Positions 6,883 to 14,379 of a stretch of DNA of 19,079 nucleotides are shown here, one piece after another; the first letter of the stretch is position 1; each line of letters opens with the position of its first letter. The stretch covers positions 1 to 19,079 of the forward strand of contig LIBV01000007.1 in assembly GCA_001438335.1 (NCBI GenBank), read 5' to 3'. Position numbers and translations under genes: made by a program. The notes beneath the pieces are model-generated. The model was not told the DNA's origin. It saw only the letters and a list, made by a program, of their open reading frames with translations, and did no database searches. Source of the DNA: Pelagibacteraceae bacterium BACL5 MAG-120820-bin39. GTDB taxonomy: Bacteria; Pseudomonadota; Alphaproteobacteria; Pelagibacterales; Pelagibacteraceae.

Positions 6883-7824
6883 ATGAGGATAGGTTTTATT
6901 GGTTTGGGAAATGTAGGAGGCAAATTAGCATCTAGTTTGTTAAGAAATAAATTTGATTTAACAGTCAGAGATTTAAATCAAGATATAATAAAAGAATTTT
7001 CAAATAAAGGGGCAAATATTGCCAATTCACCTAAAGAATTAGCTGAACAAGTTGATTTAATTATTACCTGCTTACCCTCTCCTCAAATCTGCGCTGAGGT
7101 CATGGAAGGTGAAGATGGAATAATTAATGGTCTTTCAGAAAATAAAATTTGGTTAGAGATGAGTACCACTGATGAGTCTGAAATAAAAAGACTTGGTAAA
7201 AAAGTTTCTGAAAAAAAAGCAATTCCATTAGATGGTCCTGTAAGCGGTGGTTGCCATAGAGCAGCAACTGGTAATATTGCTATTTTTGTAGGTGGCGATA
7301 GACAAGCTTTTGAAAAAATTCTGCCTGCGTTAACAGTAATGGGTAGAAAAATTTTGCATACTGGTGAACTTGCTAGCGCTACAGTATTAAAAGTGATTAC
7401 TAATTATTTAGCCTCAACACATTTAGTTGCTTTGGGTGAAGCATGGACAGTTGCAAAAAAATCTAATCTAGATCTTGCAAAAGTTTATAAAGGCATAGCG
7501 GTATCCTCTGGTAATTCATTTGTTCATGAAACAGAAAGTCAGGTTATTCTAAATGGTTCCTATAATATAAATTTTACTATGGATTTAGTGGTTAAGGACA
7601 CAAGTTTATTTGATAACTTAGCTCAAAAATTAAATGCCCCATTAGAAATATCTCCACTGGTTGTAAAAATTTTTAAAGATGGTCAAAAAAAATATGGTTC
7701 TCGTGCATGGTCATCTATGATTGTAAAAAGAATGGAAGATTTAAATAATATTGAATTTAGAGCTGATGGTTTTCCAGAAGAACTCACTGATAATGAACCT
7801 GAAGAAAAAGGTTATGAGATTTAA
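6883..7824 (+). CDS. NAD(P)-dependent beta-hydroxyacid dehydrogenase (HIBADH family)
   Basis: A 313-residue cytoplasmic oxidoreductase of the 3-hydroxyisobutyrate/6-phosphogluconate dehydrogenase family. The Rossmann loop GLGNVG is at 7-12, the substrate-binding signature DGPVSGG at 117-123, the catalytic lysine K170 with N174 in KVITNYLA, and the conserved KD pair at K238-D239. Family members oxidise beta-hydroxy acids such as 3-hydroxyisobutyrate, tartronate semialdehyde or gamma-hydroxybutyrate. D30 at the end of beta-strand 2 (VRD) suggests NAD rather than NADP, but this is weak. It is followed 21 bases later by an aldehyde dehydrogenase; together they could oxidise an alcohol to an aldehyde to an acid. 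The C-terminal tail is acidic and longer than usual. The precise substrate is unknown. Confidence 0.8.
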   Translation: MRIGFIGLGNVGGKLASSLLRNKFDLTVRDLNQDIIKEFSNKGANIANSPKELAEQVDLIITCLPSPQICAEVMEGEDGIINGLSENKIWLEMSTTDESEIKRLGKKVSEKKAIPLDGPVSGGCHRAATGNIAIFVGGDRQAFEKILPALTVMGRKILHTGELASATVLKVITNYLASTHLVALGEAWTVAKKSNLDLAKVYKGIAVSSGNSFVHETESQVILNGSYNINFTMDLVVKDTSLFDNLAQKLNAPLEISPLVVKIFKDGQKKYGSRAWSSMIVKRMEDLNNIEFRADGFPEELTDNEPEEKGYEI

Positions 7825-7847
7825 TTAATGTGTTATTAATATCTCAT
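7814..7847 (+). repeat. Inverted repeat covering the aldehyde dehydrogenase start codon
   Basis: ATGAGAT (7814-7820) pairs with ATCTCAT (7841-7847), and inside it ATTAAT (7824-7829) pairs with ATTAAT (7835-7840). This leaves a 3-base bulge (TTA, 7821-7823) and a 5-base loop (GTGTT). The structure includes the stop codon of the dehydrogenase (7822-7824) and the first two bases of the next ATG (7846-7848). In mRNA it could hide that start until a ribosome finishing the first gene opens it. Confidence 0.5.
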
Positions 7848-9270
7848 GATAGATAAAAGAAACTTTTATATTAACGGTAAGTGGGTAAAACCATTTAAAT
7901 CAAATGATCTTGAGGTAATCAATCCATCTAATGAAGATCCTTTTGCAATAATTTCTAATGGAACAAAAGAAGATTTAGATTTTGCTGTACAAAGTGCAAA
8001 AAAAGCATTTGTAATTTGGAAAGAAAGTTCAAAAGATGATCGTATTCAACTTTTAGAAAAACTTTTAACTATTTACAAAAAACGTTTTAATGAAATGGCT
8101 GAAGCTATTTCAATGGAAATGGGATGTCCCATTGACTGGTCATTATCAGTACAAACTACTTCTGGACAAGCACACCTAGAAGATTTTATTTTAAGACTTA
8201 GAGAATTTAAATTTGAAGAAACGTTTGGCGCCAACAGCAACATTGTTCATGAACCAATTGGTGTTTGTGGATTAATTACCCCTTGGAATTGGCCAATAAA
8301 TCAAATTGCGCTAAAAGTTGTTCCTGCTTTAGCAACAGGTTGTACTATGATTTTAAAACCCTCCGAAATTGCACCTATCTCAGCGATGTTGTTTGCTGAA
8401 ATGATTGATGAAGCTGGTTTTCCTGCTGGAGTGTTTAATTTAGTGAATGGAGATGGAGCTGGAGTTGGTAATCATATGTCAGCTCATCCAGATATCGATA
8501 TGATTTCTTTTACTGGTTCCACAAGAGCTGGAAGATTGATTTCTAAAAATGCTGCAGAGACCATTAAAAGAGTATGTCTAGAACTTGGAGGTAAAGGTGG
8601 AAATATAGTTTTTGCAGACTCCTACCCTAATGCCGTTAGAGATGGAATTAAAAATGTAATGAGTAACTCAGGACAATCATGTGATGCTCCAACCAGAATG
8701 TTAGTTGAAAAATCCATTTATGATAGAGCGGTTAAAGAAGCAATTGATGAGGCAAATAAAATCAAAGTAGATTCAGCCCTAAAAAAAGGAGATCATATTG
8801 GTCCAGTAGTATCTAAAATTCAATACGATAAAATTATTAATCTAATTCAAAGTGGTATAGATGAAGGTGCAACTCTTGCTGCTGGTGGTCCTGAGTTACC
8901 CCATGGATTAAATAAAGGTTATTTTATTAAACCAACAATATTTATTGATGTTAAAAATGAAATGAGAATTGCTAAAGAGGAAATATTTGGTCCAGTATTA
9001 TCCATCATTCCTTTTGAAAATGAAGATCAGGCAGTAGATATTGTAAATGCTACGGAATATGGTTTGGGAAATTATTTACAAACAGAAGACAAAGAAAAAG
9101 CACATCGAGTTTCTAAAAAACTAAGATCAGGATGTGTTTATATTAATGGTAATACACCAGATGCTGGAACCCCGTTTGGAGGTTATAAACAATCTGGTAA
9201 CGGTCGTGAAGGTGGGGTGTGGGGTCTTCATGAATATCTTGAGGTTAAAACGATTGCTGGCTGGAAATAA
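7846..9270 (+). CDS. NAD(P)-dependent aldehyde dehydrogenase
   Basis: A full-length aldehyde dehydrogenase of 474 residues. The oxyanion asparagine N148 is in TPWNWP, the cofactor lysine K171 in LKPSE, the general base E246 in LELGGKG, and the catalytic cysteine C279 in NSGQSCDAPTR. The motif EEIFGPVLSI follows, and the end is GNGREGGVWGLHEYLEVK. The family oxidises aldehydes to carboxylic acids with NAD(P). The sequence belongs to the broad betaine aldehyde/succinate semialdehyde/aromatic aldehyde group and does not show the acyl-CoA (MmsA) pattern clearly. Given the betaine genes further on, betaine aldehyde or 4-trimethylaminobutyraldehyde are reasonable candidates, as is the product of the dehydrogenase just upstream. 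No Shine-Dalgarno precedes the ATG; an inverted repeat overlaps it. Confidence 0.87.
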   Translation: MIDKRNFYINGKWVKPFKSNDLEVINPSNEDPFAIISNGTKEDLDFAVQSAKKAFVIWKESSKDDRIQLLEKLLTIYKKRFNEMAEAISMEMGCPIDWSLSVQTTSGQAHLEDFILRLREFKFEETFGANSNIVHEPIGVCGLITPWNWPINQIALKVVPALATGCTMILKPSEIAPISAMLFAEMIDEAGFPAGVFNLVNGDGAGVGNHMSAHPDIDMISFTGSTRAGRLISKNAAETIKRVCLELGGKGGNIVFADSYPNAVRDGIKNVMSNSGQSCDAPTRMLVEKSIYDRAVKEAIDEANKIKVDSALKKGDHIGPVVSKIQYDKIINLIQSGIDEGATLAAGGPELPHGLNKGYFIKPTIFIDVKNEMRIAKEEIFGPVLSIIPFENEDQAVDIVNATEYGLGNYLQTEDKEKAHRVSKKLRSGCVYINGNTPDAGTPFGGYKQSGNGREGGVWGLHEYLEVKTIAGWK

Positions 9271-9278
9271 TTTTTTGA

Positions 9279-9917
9279 ATGCATTTAATTCATAGAGGAT
9301 TAGTAAATAAAAAATTAGAAGAAAATTTATTAATTTCTTTTCAGAAATCATTTAACAGAGGCTTTGGCATAGAAACTGATATTCACGCGACTAAAGACCG
9401 GGAGTTTGTGTGTTTTCATGATTTTACTTTAAAAAGAACATTTAATATCTCTAAAAGTGTTAAAAATGTAAATTATCAAAAGCTAAAAGAGATAAGCAAA
9501 AATAAAAAAGCTGAAATTCCATTACTTAAAGATTTATTAAAATTATCAAAAAATAAATTTTTTCTATTTATTGAAATTAAACCTTTATTTTCAAAGGCTT
9601 TATTAAAGAAGCTTTTAAATGAAACAAAAAATTATTCAAAATGTGTGTTTATTTCTTTTAAGCATAAAAATATTTTAGATATTTTAAAAATTAAAAAAAA
9701 CACCAAAGTAGGTTTATCATTTGGAACGAATACCAGTGTAAAAAATATTGTAAAACAAGCAAAAAACAAAGCTATTGATTGTTTGATTTTAGATAAATCC
9801 TTTTTAGAAAATCAAAAAATTAACAATCTAAATAAAGAAAAATATTTTTATACAATCAAATCTAAAAAAGAGTTTTCAAAATATCAAAATAATAATTTAA
9901 TTTTTGAAAATTTATAA
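9279..9917 (+). CDS. Cytoplasmic glycerophosphodiester phosphodiesterase
   Basis: A short GDPD-type TIM-barrel hydrolase of 212 residues, a bit below the usual 230-250. The catalytic set is present: H5-R6 in IHRG, E15-N16 in EENLLISF, E32 and D34 in GIETDIHATKD, and H47 in CFHDFTLKR. The barrel strand LFIEIKP and a late strand near CLILDKS follow. There is no signal peptide, so it acts in the cytoplasm. The enzyme splits glycerophosphodiesters such as glycerophosphocholine into glycerol 3-phosphate and an alcohol; free choline would feed betaine metabolism. It starts 8 bases after the aldehyde dehydrogenase stops and ends 2 bases from the end of the convergent dioxygenase. It is very lysine-rich and more AT-biased than its neighbours. 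Substrate specificity is inferred from family only. Confidence 0.83.
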   Translation: MHLIHRGLVNKKLEENLLISFQKSFNRGFGIETDIHATKDREFVCFHDFTLKRTFNISKSVKNVNYQKLKEISKNKKAEIPLLKDLLKLSKNKFFLFIEIKPLFSKALLKKLLNETKNYSKCVFISFKHKNILDILKIKKNTKVGLSFGTNTSVKNIVKQAKNKAIDCLILDKSFLENQKINNLNKEKYFYTIKSKKEFSKYQNNNLIFENL

Positions 9918-9919
9918 AG

Positions 9920-11044
9920 TTATTGTTTCAAATAATTTAATCGACCTAAAACTTCATCTCGATCAATATAATAACCTTGTAAATGTCGATGTCCAGAATT
10001 TGGATTAAAGGCCGTTCGACCATGCAGCAACCTTCTATTATTAAATGAGAAAATATCTCCTGGTTGCATTCTAAAATCAATTTGGAATTTTTTATCGTGT
10101 AATAAATTTCCAAATCTATGATGGGCTCTATAAACTTTGTCCATTATATCAGGATGACAATCTAAAGCATCCATAGTAGCCACACTAAATCTGATATCGT
10201 TAAAATCTCCATCTTTAGTTAAAGAGATTGCTGGTGCATGAAAACCTCTAATAGATTGTTGAGTGTAATCTTTATCTCTAAATTTTAGAGGGACATTAAC
10301 TAGTATGTCAAAAATTTCTTTTTCATTATTTTTTAAATAATCTGCTACAGCGAAACCATCTACTGCTGAAGAATCTCCTCCATCTGCAGAATTTATTAAG
10401 CAATGCAAGAATTGAAAACCTGGTGGCGTTTCAAACCAAGGAAGATCCATGTGATTTCGTAGTGCGTGAGATGTATAAGCTGAATTATTGGGTTTTGGAA
10501 TGCTGATAACTTCAAAAGGAGTTTTAAAAAAAGTTTCTCTTGTGTGACTAATTCTATTCAATACATTAAAACCAGAATTTTTTTCGATTGGCGCATTTTT
10601 AACTATAGCTATTCCTTTATGGTGTAATAATTCTAACCACTCAATTAATCCCTCATCAGAATTTAAAATTTTATCATACTCAATAAAGACACTTTCTAAA
10701 TTTTGTTCTAAAGAACTATCCCACAATTGATAAGGAGAATTATATTTTTGTTTATTTTTTAATGTATAACAATTTTCTCGTAACCATTTAGGATCATAAT
10801 AACTAATATGGTTGCCTTCACTCCATTTAACTTCAAGTTTGCCATCCTCAGTTAATTTGAAATCTTCAGCTTCTAAATTTTCTGACACCTCAAGAATGTT
10901 AAACATTCTGTGGTTCGAATCTTTGTCGTGAGCTGTTGGACAGTTGTCTCTTAGCCAGAAATAATTAAATAAACTCTCTTCTCCATCACTCCATTGAACG
11001 ATCAAATTTTTTTTATCTTTTTGAATCTTTGAAATATTCTGCAT
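9920..11044 (-). CDS. Gamma-butyrobetaine hydroxylase-like 2-oxoglutarate dioxygenase
   Basis: A 374-residue Fe(II)/2-oxoglutarate oxygenase with the two-domain build of gamma-butyrobetaine hydroxylase (BBOX). The N-terminal DUF971-type domain (about 1-95) carries WLRDNC (30-35) and DPKWLRENC (84-92). The TauD domain holds the iron ligands H198-D200 (RNHMDLPWF) and H341 (RRLLHGR), with the 2-oxoglutarate arginine near R353 in HRHLQGYYIDRDEV. The reaction expected is gamma-butyrobetaine plus oxygen plus 2-oxoglutarate to L-carnitine. Trimethyllysine hydroxylase shares this architecture and cannot be excluded by eye. The carnitine dehydrogenase and dehydrocarnitine-cleaving genes 4.5 kb away favour the carnitine reading. 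The gene diverges from the betaine importer across 149 bases, and a weak promoter (TTGATT, 17 bases, TAAATA) is visible at 11084-11056. Confidence 0.82.
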   Translation of the reverse strand: MQNISKIQKDKKNLIVQWSDGEESLFNYFWLRDNCPTAHDKDSNHRMFNILEVSENLEAEDFKLTEDGKLEVKWSEGNHISYYDPKWLRENCYTLKNKQKYNSPYQLWDSSLEQNLESVFIEYDKILNSDEGLIEWLELLHHKGIAIVKNAPIEKNSGFNVLNRISHTRETFFKTPFEVISIPKPNNSAYTSHALRNHMDLPWFETPPGFQFLHCLINSADGGDSSAVDGFAVADYLKNNEKEIFDILVNVPLKFRDKDYTQQSIRGFHAPAISLTKDGDFNDIRFSVATMDALDCHPDIMDKVYRAHHRFGNLLHDKKFQIDFRMQPGDIFSFNNRRLLHGRTAFNPNSGHRHLQGYYIDRDEVLGRLNYLKQ

Positions 11045-11109
11045 AATTAAATGATTATTTACTTTTGAGCATAATTCAAATCAATTTGTAGTTGTGCTTA
11101 ATTATGTCC

Positions 11110-11145
11110 CTTGAGTTTAGTTTATATCTTGAATTTAGTTTATAT
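11110..11145 (+). repeat. 18-base tandem repeat in importer promoter
   Basis: Two adjacent 18-base units, CTTGAGTTTAGTTTATAT (11110-11127) and CTTGAATTTAGTTTATAT (11128-11145), differ at one base. Each contains a TTGA(G/A)T motif. The repeat lies immediately upstream of, and partly within, the predicted promoter of the betaine-importer operon, on the shared gap with the BBOX-like gene. A duplicated regulator-binding site or a duplicated -35 region is a natural reading. Confidence 0.85.
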
Positions 11146-11158
11146 AAAGTGTTACTAT
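11129..11158 (+). promoter_or_regulatory. Predicted promoter of betaine-importer operon
   Basis: TTGAAT (11129-11134), inside the second repeat unit, can act as a -35 box. TACTAT (11153-11158) follows after an 18-base spacer as a -10 box. Transcription would begin near 11165, about 29 bases before the ATG at 11194. Consensus-based prediction only. Confidence 0.5.
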
Positions 11159-11178
11159 AAATTAATAAACTTAACTTT

Positions 11179-11184
11179 AAGGAG
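11179..11184 (+). promoter_or_regulatory. Shine-Dalgarno of proX-like gene
   Basis: AAGGAG lies nine bases before the ATG at 11194. As with the other importer, the binding-protein gene has a strong ribosome site while its permease and ATPase genes do not. Confidence 0.75.
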
Positions 11185-11193
11185 ATAATTATT

Positions 11194-12213
11194 ATGAAAT
11201 TTTTAAGAAAATTAGTTCTCTCTGCCTTCTTTATATCTACTTTATCATTAGTCGGAACTAGTGCTAATGCAGCATGTAAAGCTAGACTTGGAGATTTCGA
11301 CTGGTCAAGTGCTAATATTCATACGGCCATTTCAAGTTTTATTTTAGAAAATGGATATGGATGTGAGGTTTCAGTTACTAAAGGAAGTACTACTCCTATC
11401 ATGGCTGCTCATTATGATAAGCAATTAGATGTAATTACTGAAGTTTGGTATGACAATATTATTGGTAATTATGAGCCACATGAAAAAGCTGGAACAATTA
11501 TGAATATTGGTGTTAACACACCTGACTCACAACAAGCTTTCTATGTAGATAAAGCTACAGCTGAGAAATACAATTTAAAATCTGTAGAAGATATGAAAGA
11601 TCCAAAAATAGCTGCGCTGTTTAAAGATCCAGAAGATCCCTCTAAAGGTAGAATGACAAGCTGTATTTCAGGTTGGACTTGCTACACTGTAAACTACGTT
11701 AAACAAGTAGAGTATGGTTTAGATAAATACTACACAAACTTTGATCCAGGTTCTGGTGGAGCATTGGATGCTGCAATCGCAGGGGCGTTTGCTAAAAAGC
11801 AACCAATCTTTACTTATTACTGGGCACCAACTGGTTTAATGGGAAAAGTTGATCTAGTAAGATTAAAAGAACCAGCTTATGAAGCAAAATGTTGGGCAGA
11901 TATGTCTGCAGTGGTTGAAGCAATCAAAGCAAATGGTAAAGATGCATATAAAAAATCTTGTGCTTCTGAATACCAAGATATGGCTTTAACTAAATCAGTT
12001 TTAACAGAATGGGCTAAGGCACACCCTGCACAAACTGAGTTCTTGAAAAAATACACAATCCCTACAGCAACAGTTAACAAAATGTTAGCCTTCTACGAAG
12101 ACGAGTCAGATGGAGACATGTTATTAACTGCTAAAGAGTTTTTGAAAACTGAAACAATGTGGAAAGATTGGGTACCAGCAGACGTTGCTAAAAAAGTTGA
12201 GGCAGCTCTTTAA
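11194..12213 (+). CDS. proX: Periplasmic betaine-type binding protein (ProX/OpuAC family)
   Basis: Solute-binding protein of the glycine betaine/proline betaine class, 339 residues. A Sec signal peptide covers 1-26, with cleavage expected after SANA. The mature protein begins ACKARLGDFDWSSANIHTAI, the usual start for this family, where the acidic residue and nearby tryptophans contribute to quaternary-ammonium binding. Other tryptophans in EVWYDN, GWTCY, YYWAPTG and CWADMS could supply the aromatic cage. Several cysteines (e.g. C28 and those in SCISGWTC) may form disulfides. It is the first gene of the importer operon. Family ligands include glycine betaine, choline, carnitine, proline betaine, DMSP and TMAO. 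Location beside the BBOX-like gene makes gamma-butyrobetaine or carnitine attractive, but this is inference. Confidence 0.88.
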   Translation: MKFLRKLVLSAFFISTLSLVGTSANAACKARLGDFDWSSANIHTAISSFILENGYGCEVSVTKGSTTPIMAAHYDKQLDVITEVWYDNIIGNYEPHEKAGTIMNIGVNTPDSQQAFYVDKATAEKYNLKSVEDMKDPKIAALFKDPEDPSKGRMTSCISGWTCYTVNYVKQVEYGLDKYYTNFDPGSGGALDAAIAGAFAKKQPIFTYYWAPTGLMGKVDLVRLKEPAYEAKCWADMSAVVEAIKANGKDAYKKSCASEYQDMALTKSVLTEWAKAHPAQTEFLKKYTIPTATVNKMLAFYEDESDGDMLLTAKEFLKTETMWKDWVPADVAKKVEAAL

Positions 12214-12236
12214 TACTTAATTAAATTATTAAATTC

Positions 12237-12262
12237 TGAAAGAGCCCTTAGGGGCTCTTTCA
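12237..12262 (+). terminator. Intra-operon hairpin after proX-like gene
   Basis: A perfect 11-bp stem, TGAAAGAGCCC (12237-12247) with GGGCTCTTTCA (12252-12262), closes a 4-base TTAG loop. It lies 23 bases after the binding-protein stop and 18 bases before the permease start. On the plus strand it is followed by TTCTAAAT, a weak U tract, so it is either a leaky terminator or an RNA 3'-end stabiliser that keeps binding-protein message more abundant than permease message. Confidence 0.75.
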
Positions 12263-12280
12263 TTCTAAATAAAAAACTTA

Positions 12281-13306
12281 ATGAAAGAATTCTTTAAAAG
12301 TAAAAAAAATATATTTAATTTTGTGATGCTAGTCTTTTTTGGCTGGCTACTTTTTATCAGCTATACCTCTTCAAAAAGAAAACCAGACAATGTTGGGGAA
12401 TTATTAAAATTTGATTGGCTACAAGAATGGCCTAAATGGTTGGATTTACCATTAATGGCTTGGATTAATGATGCATTTAAAAAATTAAACGAAAATTATG
12501 GATGGATATTTGAAGCTATAAATAATTTTTTATTGGCAATGCTAGTTGCTTTAAAGAATTTCTTAATTCTAGCTCCTTGGCCTTTAGTGATTTTAGGAGT
12601 TGTAGTTATAGCTTATTTTGCAAGTGGTAGAAAAATTGGAACTACAGTATTTGTTGGTTTTTGCACTTTTTTTATTGGATTTTTACATCCAATTTTCTGG
12701 CAAAAAGCCATTGAAACAACTGCAATAATGTTAATTAGTATTTTTCTATGTACGATAGTTGGTATTCCAATTGGAATATTGATGGCAAGAAGCATAAGAA
12801 TAAGAGATAAATTACTTCCTGTTTTAGACCTGATGCAAACAATTCCAGCATTCGTCTATCTAATTCCTGGAATTATGTTATTTGGTCTGGGAGCTGTTCC
12901 AGCAATCATAGCTACTTTTATTTATGCAGTGCCTCCTCTAGTGAGATTAACCGACTTAGGTATCAGGTTAGTTGATAAAGAAGTAATCGAAGCAGCCGAT
13001 GCTTTTGGTGCAAGTAAAAAACAAAAGCTTCTTGGAGTTCAATTACCTTTAGCACTGCCAAACATTATGCAAGGTATTAACCAATGTACCATGATGGCCC
13101 TATCAATGGTGGTAATTGCCTCAATGATTGGTACTAGAGGATTAGGCGATGAAGTCTTGCTAGGCTTACAACAATTGAATGTTGGTAAAGCTGCTGAAGC
13201 TGGTATTGCCATAGTATTGCTTGCGATTGTTTTAGATAGAATTACTCAATCTTATGGAGAAACCCTTCAAGAAAGATCTACTCCACAAAATAAAAAAAGT
13301 AAATAA
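12281..13306 (+). CDS. proW: Betaine-type ABC importer permease (ProW family)
   Basis: Inner-membrane permease of 341 residues. An N-terminal extension holds one hydrophobic helix (about 12-28) and a tryptophan-rich amphipathic stretch (about 43-75). This is followed by the transport core, with helices near 82-113, 121-137, 147-170, 186-222 and 270-320. The EAA loop is at 237-260 (EAADAFGASKKQ then LPLALPNI). This organisation resembles E. coli ProW, which also has a long N-terminal part. The stop overlaps the start of the ATPase gene by one base (TAATG), implying coupled translation. The gene follows the hairpin at 12237-12262 and has no Shine-Dalgarno. Partner: the ProX- and ProV-like proteins on each side. 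Substrate as for the binding protein. Confidence 0.9.
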   Translation: MKEFFKSKKNIFNFVMLVFFGWLLFISYTSSKRKPDNVGELLKFDWLQEWPKWLDLPLMAWINDAFKKLNENYGWIFEAINNFLLAMLVALKNFLILAPWPLVILGVVVIAYFASGRKIGTTVFVGFCTFFIGFLHPIFWQKAIETTAIMLISIFLCTIVGIPIGILMARSIRIRDKLLPVLDLMQTIPAFVYLIPGIMLFGLGAVPAIIATFIYAVPPLVRLTDLGIRLVDKEVIEAADAFGASKKQKLLGVQLPLALPNIMQGINQCTMMALSMVVIASMIGTRGLGDEVLLGLQQLNVGKAAEAGIAIVLLAIVLDRITQSYGETLQERSTPQNKKSK

Positions 13307-14331
13307 TGGCTAAGATTGAAATTAAAAATATCTATAAAATTTTTGGCAATAAACCACAATCTGTTTTGCCTCTAGTTAAACAAGGGGCAACAAAAGAAGA
13401 AATCTTAGAACAAACAGGACATACCGTTGGTTTAGATAATGTTTCATTGAAAATTGAAGAGGGAGAAACATTTGTGTGCATGGGCTTATCTGGATCAGGT
13501 AAATCGACTTTGATTAGACACTTAAATCGTTTAATTGATCCAACAGATGGTGAAGTTTTAGTAGAAGGCCATAGTGTAATGAGTTTAAACCCTGAACAAC
13601 TTATTGATTTTAGAAGACACAAAATGAGTATGGTCTTTCAAAGATTTGGTTTATTTCCTCATAAAACAGTTTTAGAGAATGTGGGATACGGCCTTGAAAT
13701 GCAAGGCAAAGTAGAAGAAGAGAAAAATAAAATAGCCATGGAAAAAATTGAAGCTGTTGGATTAAATGGATTTGAGCATCAATATCCAAATCAACTTTCA
13801 GGGGGAATGCAGCAACGTGTTGGATTGGCTAGAGCATTAGCTACAAATAGTGACATCATGTTAATGGATGAAGCATTTAGTGCTTTAGATCCTTTAATTA
13901 GAAGTGATATGCAAAAACAATTGATAGATCTTCAATCTCAATTAAAAAAAACAATTGTATTTATTACTCATGATCTTGATGAGTCATTAAGGCTTGGAGA
14001 TCATATTGGAATTTTAAATGCTGGTAAATTAGTTCAGGTAGGATCCCCTGTAGATATCGTTATGAATCCTGCAGATGCGTATGTTGAGGCTTTTGTAAAA
14101 GATGTGAATAGAGCAAAAGTGATTAAAGCAAAAATTATAATGCGGCCTGCAAACCAATCTGAAGGTATTGATAAAGCTGATTTAATCAGAGTTCAGGAAG
14201 ATCAGTTTATTGAGGAATTCTTACCTAAAATAGTATGTAAAAATTCAAATTGTGAAGTCATTGATAAACAAGGAAATATTAAAGGGTACATTACAAATAA
14301 AGAGCTTCAGTCATCTTTGTTAAAGTCATAA
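13306..14331 (+). CDS. proV: Betaine-type ABC importer ATPase (ProV family), short tail
   Basis: ATPase of the betaine importer, 341 residues against about 400 in E. coli ProV. An N-terminal extension typical of ProV (KIFGNKPQ, then VKQGATKEEILEQTGHTVGL) precedes Walker A, MGLSGSGKST (59-68). The Q-loop is in MVFQRFGLFPH (109-119), the signature is LSGGMQQR (164-171), Walker B is IMLMDEAFSALD (184-195), and the switch histidine is in VFITHDLDES. After residue 265 only about 75 residues remain. They end with one CBS-like half-motif, CEVIDKQGNIKGYITNKEL, where full ProV has a tandem CBS pair that senses ionic strength. The importer may therefore lack or have altered osmotic gating (inference). 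The start overlaps the permease stop by one base. Confidence 0.9.
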   Translation: MAKIEIKNIYKIFGNKPQSVLPLVKQGATKEEILEQTGHTVGLDNVSLKIEEGETFVCMGLSGSGKSTLIRHLNRLIDPTDGEVLVEGHSVMSLNPEQLIDFRRHKMSMVFQRFGLFPHKTVLENVGYGLEMQGKVEEEKNKIAMEKIEAVGLNGFEHQYPNQLSGGMQQRVGLARALATNSDIMLMDEAFSALDPLIRSDMQKQLIDLQSQLKKTIVFITHDLDESLRLGDHIGILNAGKLVQVGSPVDIVMNPADAYVEAFVKDVNRAKVIKAKIIMRPANQSEGIDKADLIRVQEDQFIEEFLPKIVCKNSNCEVIDKQGNIKGYITNKELQSSLLKS

Positions 14332-14379
14332 ATAATTTTTAAAAAAGTTAATGTCTAAACATCCACTTGAAAAGATTTA

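Noticed and set aside
11110..11145. The tandem repeat as part of a CRISPR array or mobile element
   Set aside because: There are only two adjacent units with no spacer, no Cas genes and no transposase; it fits a regulatory duplication.
13332..13622. A 96-codon open frame on the minus strand inside the ProV-type gene
   Set aside because: It lies wholly within a gene with clear ABC ATPase motifs, shows no recognisable domain and has no ribosome site; it is a chance antisense frame.
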